Positions 58,123 to 64,000 of a DNA stretch of 64,000 bases are shown here, one piece after another. This DNA comes from Reticulitermes speratus. Its lineage: Eukaryota > Arthropoda > Insecta > Blattodea > Rhinotermitidae. The number at the start of each line of letters is the position of its first letter. The stretch's first letter is position 1. Location of the stretch: assembly GCA_021186555.1 (NCBI GenBank), contig JAJKFL010000031.1, positions 21,668,487-21,732,486 on the forward strand, written 5' to 3'. A model generated the notes under the pieces. It did no database searches. It was not told the DNA's origin and saw only the letters and a program-made list of their open reading frames with translations. A program made the translations under genes and the position numbers.

Positions 58123-59977
58123 CTGCAACAAAAGTGAGTTATGCATAACTTCCCTAAACCGAATATTAGTTACCTAAAAAATATTACTTTTGAATATTTA
58201 TAACAAGATTGTTTCCTTTCTCGGAAGTTTTAAAATGTCAGACATTCTCGGAATAAGTTTGTTTTGGAGGAAAACACCAGTGGCCTTGTAAGAAATAATG
58301 TGGAATGAGAAAAAGAGGAGTGCTGAAGGGTATGAAGTTAGAAATAAGGTTTGTTGTTGTAACATAATATAAATATACGGATTAACAGAGCTTGTGCTTG
58401 TTATCTGGTGACAGGCAAGCGAAAGAGATAGATATATTGCCAGCTTAAAGAGACCCGAAGGTAAGGAGTTTTGTTACAGAACAGGAGACATATGGAAGGC
58501 AATAGCTGTTGAAGTGTTACACATCTGTCATATAATTACTGTTGGTTAATAAGCGTGCACAAACTTTGAACAACCAAAGATGTTTGATTGGCTCAGGTTA
58601 TGTAACGAGGCTCGTTACGCTGCGCGAGCTGTAAAGTCTCGATATATTATAGCACAGTATTCAATTAAGGTTTAATCTCCTTCTACATCACAAACTGCCA
58701 ACAAATTTCATCTTTGTTGCCTTTACATTGGGATTACTTAGAAGTTATCCCTAAAACTGTTACACGTAAGGACTGAAGTATTTGTAGAGAGGGGAGATTC
58801 AGTGATATTTTTAACCATCACAGTTCCAGTGAAAGTTACTTGTGGGTAATGGCGATTTTAAACAATGACAGTGATGGCTGGTATCTTTACCTTACCAGCT
58901 ATCTACCTATATAGCTCTACAAGCTACGAAAATCAAAAGGGTACGAAAAGGAGGCCACTTTATTACTCAAGGCGGAAACATTTTCGCTGCCTGTAGCGTG
59001 GAAATATGAATTAAATTACGTATTTATATGTAATAAGTTGTGTGTTAAAGACATCAATAACCCACTTGATTTCGGATATTTGAGTAATATTCTCTGAGCC
59101 ATAAATTCAATTTTATTGGTAAAAGACGATGCAATCAGAATTAAAGTCACTGTAGCGCACTAAAATAAAACACAAACTGCCGCACATAAAAATATCAGGT
59201 ATGAAAGTCTACTCTTAATATTCCTAGCCAGAAAGTAGACAAATCCTCTGGCACTGGAAAAGCAAACAGCAGAAGCGTCAATATTATCAAAGAGGAGGAG
59301 CTTCAATATAACAGGGAGGAAAAGTGAAAGCCTTCCTTCAATGTGTCTATCAGTACGCCATTATGGCAGCGATTTATGTTCCTGATTTGAGACTGTTAAG
59401 TCACACACACTGCAGATAATTTAATACTCGGTTCAAGGAAATTCTGGGACAGTACCTTAAATAAGCCATAAATACTTCCTGTATGTTTCTATATATATCC
59501 GTTTTAATAAACTTAAAAGCAAATGAGAATTTTTTATGAAATTCTTTGACGTCGTACGTCACACATATACAGTGATTCTGAATCACTTCCAATTAAACAA
59601 TTTCGGTGGTAAAAAATGTTCTGGCTTGAACAAATCCAGTGTATTAAATATACAATCCAGAGGTTGAAAAGGCTGTAAACATGATGCGGTTGTGTCATTC
59701 GAAAATGTAAGGTATACTCTTAAAAAATCTCTGCCTTTTTGCTGGAGTTGCGAAACATTTTACAATTACGTACTAAAAACTTGGGTCTATCAAAAAAGTT
59801 TTAAATTACTGAGACGTGATCATGTTACAGAGCGGGCTATATTGCATTTTAACTAAAATAATCACGCAGAACTTAGGAAATTTGTTCAGTTTTATATATG
59901 ACATTTTAAATAAAAGATTGTCATATTTTTTGAAGAAAAATTAATCTTAACGCTGACTTAGTGAAGCAGAAACTTAG
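58123..59977. other. Unassigned sequence
   Basis: No gene or repeat family recognised. Confidence 0.5.
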
Positions 59978-59985
59978 AGCAAGAA

Positions 59986-60193
59986 CCTTGATTTCAGGCT
60001 TCCGCCGCGATGTTTATGAGATTTGCGCTCTTCTGGGATGTTACGCGGCGTCGTGTGGTAATTGTTTGCCGACGTTTCGGTACAACGTGTCGGTCCCATC
60101 TTCGCTGGTCGAGTCCCAGTAGGAAACAAAGAAACGTCGGTAAACAATTACCACACGACGCCGCGTAACATCCCAGAAGAGCACAAATCTTAT
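59986..60193 (-). repeat. Palindromic foldback element with short TSD
   Basis: Arms of about 60 bp (60019-60078 and 60131-60190) are near-exact complements, sharing CTCTTCTGGGATGTTACGCG and TGGTAATTGTTT. The 52-base spacer includes TCCCATCTTCGCTGG. A tail with GGCTTCCGCCGCG at about 59998-60010 is the complement of the GGCGGAAGCC tail of the 25.4-kb element, which sets the orientation. AGCAAGAA at 59978-59985 and 60194-60201 is a likely 8-bp duplication. Confidence 0.85.
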
Positions 60194-60201
60194 AGCAAGA
60201 A

Positions 60202-60834
60202 TATTACCATTAATGAAAAAAAATATATTTACGCCGACAAAATAGTACATATATTCCTAGGTATATTATAACGCAGAGGGATGCATCACATCAAAGTGAT
60301 ACAAAGCGTGCCACAAGTAAACGAAGCACACAGAGATGAGAGAAAGCAGGGAGTGTAGGATTTATGTTCTGCAAATGGTAGGAAGCAAAGTCCATTGTCC
60401 AACCCACAAAGTTATGCTACAAATATTTTCACCAAAGTACTCGGTAACAAAATTAAGCCAACTTCTCCTTGCAAAATTATGAACAAACTACAAGCCCCGC
60501 ACACAAGACAGAAAAGTTGCTCTTCCCATAATTCGCGTACAAGAATCCTCTGACCTCTGCTAGACACTGGCGACTGGCTGTTACCAAGACAAGTGTCTGC
60601 GTTTTCGATTTTATTGTTAATATACATCCAGTCGTTTAATGTTGCTGACCTCCTGGCTTCACCTTCAGTTTAATAACCGTTATCATTAACATATTAGGCC
60701 TACTAGCCATGTGCCCGTCGTATGACTGGCTGCAACAAGCGCTAATCACAACACAAAGGATTAAATAAATGGACCAGAGTGCGTTACGTAGCCAGCAGAA
60801 TTTACTAAATAAAAATTTATTAACATTTTCGAAT
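60202..60834. other. Unassigned sequence
   Basis: Apart from the 'agccatgtgcccgtcgtatg' segment near 60707, related to 55.31 kb, nothing recognised. Confidence 0.5.
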
Positions 60835-60837
60835 AAA

Positions 60838-61020
60838 ATACCGCCAGACCGGCTCTGGGTCCCAGCCAGCCTCCTAATCAATGGGTACCGGTGTTCCTAC
60901 TAGGCGCTAAAGCAGCTGGGGTGTAAATTATTACCACTCACTTCCATCTAGTGCCGATGTTAAGAATGAGTGGAACTACACCTACACGCCTTCATGGCGT
61001 AGATAGGAACAACTTATATT
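60838..61020 (+). mobile_element. S-B SINE body (headless)
   Basis: 'ccgccagaccggctctggg', 'aatgggtaccggtgttccta', 'cttccatctagtgccgatgt' and 'taagaatgagtggaactaca' follow S-B body order. The head is missing. Confidence 0.8.
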
Positions 61021-61631
61021 TTACACTATTTCAAGCAATCGTGTTAAAATTGTTGTCGTATATTAGCAAAAGGATGCTTCCGCAAATTTAGTGGTAATGT
61101 CCTAAGACACTCGCATATTATGAAGTTACGTTGAACATGTGATAAGCTTTTATCAATTCTGCGTTACATGAACATCTCCTTCAAAACTTTCCTCTCAGTT
61201 ATTCACTTCCTTCACACCACAGTATTTGCCATTACAATACTCGCTATTAGACATCATAATCTCCTCCATTCACATCTTTCCGAAATCACAAAACACTTCT
61301 TATCTTTAAACATACATACAATAAATTAACACTTTATTACGTAATGCTGTCGTCTTCCAACTTTCAGACCTCATTTTCATCTTCAAATCACATATATCAA
61401 CACCAATTAATAACGTCAGTCATACCTATTACGTAGGCTTAGCATGTCTGTGGAAGGTACTTCATTCCCCCTCTGATCAGTCTAAAATAATTTTTCCATC
61501 TACATTTTAGTCCAAAAAAACTAAAACACATACCGCCGTCTTCCAACAATTCACCATCCAAGCTGCAATGTGACGTGCTATATTCAGCCTATCATACGTT
61601 CGACAAGTTTTTTTTTTTTTGGAAAAGTACA
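61021..61631. other. Unassigned sequence
   Basis: No gene or repeat family recognised; a T-run lies at about 61609-61620. Confidence 0.5.
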
Positions 61632-61642
61632 ACCATAAATCG

Positions 61643-61936
61643 GTGAGTCGGGATAGCTCATTCGGTACAGCGACTCGCTACGGGCTGGAGGTCCGGGGAT
61701 CGAATCCCGGTGGGGGCGAGATTTTCCGCACCTGTCTAGACCAGCCCTGGGGCCCACCCAGCCTCCAGTAAAATGGGTAACGGGTCTCTTTCCCAGGGGT
61801 AAAGCGGCCGGGGCGTGGCGTTGACCACCCACCCCCATCTAGCGCCGAGGTTAAAGAAAGAGTAGAGCTATACCTCTACTCCCCCTCTGGGTTATCATGG
61901 CCTGTTCTAGGGTGAACTTTACCTTTACCTTTTACT
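61643..61936 (+). mobile_element. S-B tRNA-derived SINE, intact with 11-bp TSD
   Basis: A 294-bp copy flanked by perfect 11-bp duplications ACCATAAATCG at 61632-61642 and 61937-61947. The head has GGGATAGCTCATTCGGTAC (A-box region) and the B-box GGGATCGAATCCC. The body contains CACCTGTCTAGACCAGCC, and the 3' end is TTTACCTTTACCTTTT, as in S-C. Confidence 0.95.
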
Positions 61937-61947
61937 ACCATAAATCG

Positions 61948-64000
61948 CTGGTCAGTACTAGACTACTGATGTGAACCTAGTGCAGTCATGTGCAGACTTC
62001 GTGGAGTGATGTCAGAAGATTAAACCGGCTAAGATACAGCGTGTCGACAAAATTAAGCCGTTGAATATCACAAAGCAATGTCAACGGAGTTATATATTCT
62101 GGTTTACTGGGTTAAGACATCCTGTAGATCACTGCACCATAGCCAGATAACAACAAAAAAGAACTTCAAATTACATACACACCAGCGGTTAAATTACGAG
62201 TATTTTACCTACATGGTACGTAGTTAGTCGGCATAAACCGTTTTCCATTTAAGGATAATCCAGGAAGACAATAAATTCTGCGCTGTTCCGTATGGAGACA
62301 ACCACTTACTTTCCTCCGCTTTCCTGCCACTATTCCCTCTTTTCACCCATCCTTCAGGAGTGGCCTTTCGTTATCAACAGACATTTGTTCCCCGATAACT
62401 CAGCCTTCTGCTAATAGCAAAGACCTACGTACCTAGCTAGAGTCCTTGAGCATCCATAGGACATCTCTGAACACAGACGTAATCACACATTATCTCCCCT
62501 ACATCCAAAGAATATTCATATTCCTCTCCATTGGCCTATTTTGGTCTCTCATTTAGCCAGCTTCCACTTCACCAATCAACGTCGGGGTTCACACAAAGAA
62601 CTGCAAAGCACCATCGAACGAGGGTCGTACGTAATTCTGACATTTGGAGATGGTAATTGGGCCTGCCAAATTACTCTTTATTCTGTAACACCACACATGA
62701 TGCAGTCTCAGCTGGAGTTTTCCTGTGACAGACCGTTGCGGATGCCGTATAGCAGTGACTGTGAAATCAACCTTTACGTATCTCCCAAAAGACAAAATGT
62801 GAACAGCTTGCAAGTCCGGAGGACGTGGCAGCCAATAGATTGGTTGTCCACGGCTAATAATCAACTACACAGATATCCTATCTATACCCCACGCATAATA
62901 CGTAAAAGTTAACACTGCGTTGGATTAAAACGGACAGAGAAGAAGACAAACAAGGAGAACAGAAGCGTGAAGAAGCAGAAAAGTAAGTACATCGAAGAGC
63001 TATGAAAAAGGTTGCACCACATTATGATTTTCAGGCCCTCCTTCCCATTTCCGGGTACCTCACGTCCCTAGCATACCGCGAAACGTATGCCCAATGTCCG
63101 TACATTACCAAAGGAAGTTTTTATTCTGCTTTGTCATGTGTATTTAAGAAGGAACATAGCCTATTTCCCAAGCGTAAAGAGGAAAGCTGCAAAGGTTTCA
63201 AGCACTTTGAAGGCGGTCGACGGTGCCATTGCTAATTCCCATCACTCCAGGCGGTTTGTTTTTATCGAGGCGCATTGGAAAGTTTCTTTCTTCCACTCAA
63301 GCTGAATGTCTGATCCCCTGACCACGAGGCGCTGAATAGAACACCAAGTATTGATATTAAACTTCTGAAACAAACACTGGCATTTCTTTACATTGAAAGT
63401 GTCCAAAACATCTGTATCCAGTATTACAGAAAATGCGAGTTTTTCTGTTTAAAGGCAATTTTTCAGATAACGTTTCTTGCACTGTAGAATACATAAAAGG
63501 CTGAATCTGTTAACAGGGGAAAAATCCCACATTTAATGAATCTTTCTGAGAAAACTGTTTCAAATACCACGTAGGTCTATTGATTTATGCCAGAATTCTT
63601 ATTTCTTTAAGATCAATAGTGACAAATACTTCTGGATCTGAACATAAAAGGTGACAAAGCTTTGCATTCATTGTAAGCACTTAGACTACAAATTCGTTAA
63701 GTAATTAAATTATCGGCCAATTAAATTATTTTATTTAAGGGACAGTTTGCTTTGGACCCTCCTAATAGTCTGTATCAGTAATATATAAGATTTTGCAGGC
63801 ATACTGTTTATCCCGTCTTCAGGCAAATAGAACGGTGTCATTTTATCTAATGATCAGGACTATCGAACGCAGAGCCCACCTAACAGCCAATATAATTTTG
63901 ATACAGAAAGTGCACAACTTCAAAGAAAATGTTCACCCAAAGCAAGACTAAAACATTCCCACAAACGTTTAGAACTGCTTTACTTTATTGAGTAAGGAAG
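61948..64000. other. Unassigned sequence to the window end
   Basis: Less AT-rich between about 62250 and 63300. A 123-codon open stretch at 62541-62912 and open stretches at 63002-63305 have no domain or motif I recognise, and I do not call them genes. Confidence 0.5.

Noticed and set aside
59986-60193. Hammerhead module in the 60.0-kb foldback
   Set aside because: GAAAC and GTC are adjacent with no room for helix III, the CTGAAGA box is changed to GCGAAGA, and I see no helix I.
61643-61720. Possible tRNA gene (A-box and B-box)
   Set aside because: It is the head of a 294-bp SINE with its own target duplications. The same holds for the B-box sites at 5.9, 34.3, 33.25, 51.2 and 58.05 kb.
62541-62912. 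123-codon open stretch, also open on the opposite strand
   Set aside because: No known family on either strand; being open on both strands suits less AT-rich noncoding DNA.

Overview
The window looks like nuclear DNA of a hemimetabolous insect, most likely a cockroach or termite (Blattodea). It is AT-rich, has very low gene density, introns over 10 kb, many tRNA-derived SINEs, and many short 3' ends of non-LTR retrotransposons of kinds I associate with Blattodea. The species call is inference. Nothing prokaryotic, no CRISPR array and no canonical tRNA or rRNA gene is visible.

Only one host gene is supported. It is a class A aminergic GPCR on the + strand, seen as two exons (31397-31487, TM2; 42869-44010, end of ECL1 to the stop codon) separated by an 11,381-bp GT-AG intron. 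The join is in frame. It aligns without gaps, over the 48 residues compared, to the vertebrate histamine H1 receptor as I remember it, and the H1 features of TM3, ECL2, TM5, TM6 and TM7 are nearly all there. The N terminus and TM1 were not found and probably lie upstream of the window or in an unrecognised exon. A polyadenylation signal follows the stop at 44057.

The rest is repeats. (1) Five or so tRNA-derived SINE groups, labelled here S-A to S-E. Several copies have perfect target-site duplications (TSDs) of 11-17 bp, and S-B and S-C end in the same TTTACC-rich tail. (2) At least four groups of LINE 3' ends, labelled here L1 to L4, one inserted inside another. (3) Two hAT-type MITEs with 8-bp TSDs (6.6 kb and 10.3 kb). 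(4) A scattered group of palindromic 'foldback' elements that carry the module CTGANGA-hairpin-GAAAC, like a hammerhead-ribozyme core. One has a perfect 13-bp TSD, which suggests reverse-transcription-based insertion. (5) Tandem arrays: a nested 25/50/100-bp minisatellite at 27.2-27.7 kb, a 22-bp array at 14.5 kb, a long TACA-type array beside the TM2 exon, and an old array of about 130-145-bp units at 47.1-47.7 kb.

Layout: 1-31.4 kb is upstream or intergenic (or further 5' introns) with LINE ends, SINEs, MITEs and foldbacks. 31.4-44.06 kb is the receptor gene, with a repeat-filled intron. 44.1-64 kb is downstream sequence with nested LINEs, nested SINEs, one foldback with a TSD and two intact SINEs. 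The most interesting items are the H1-like insect receptor and the foldback family with hammerhead-like modules.
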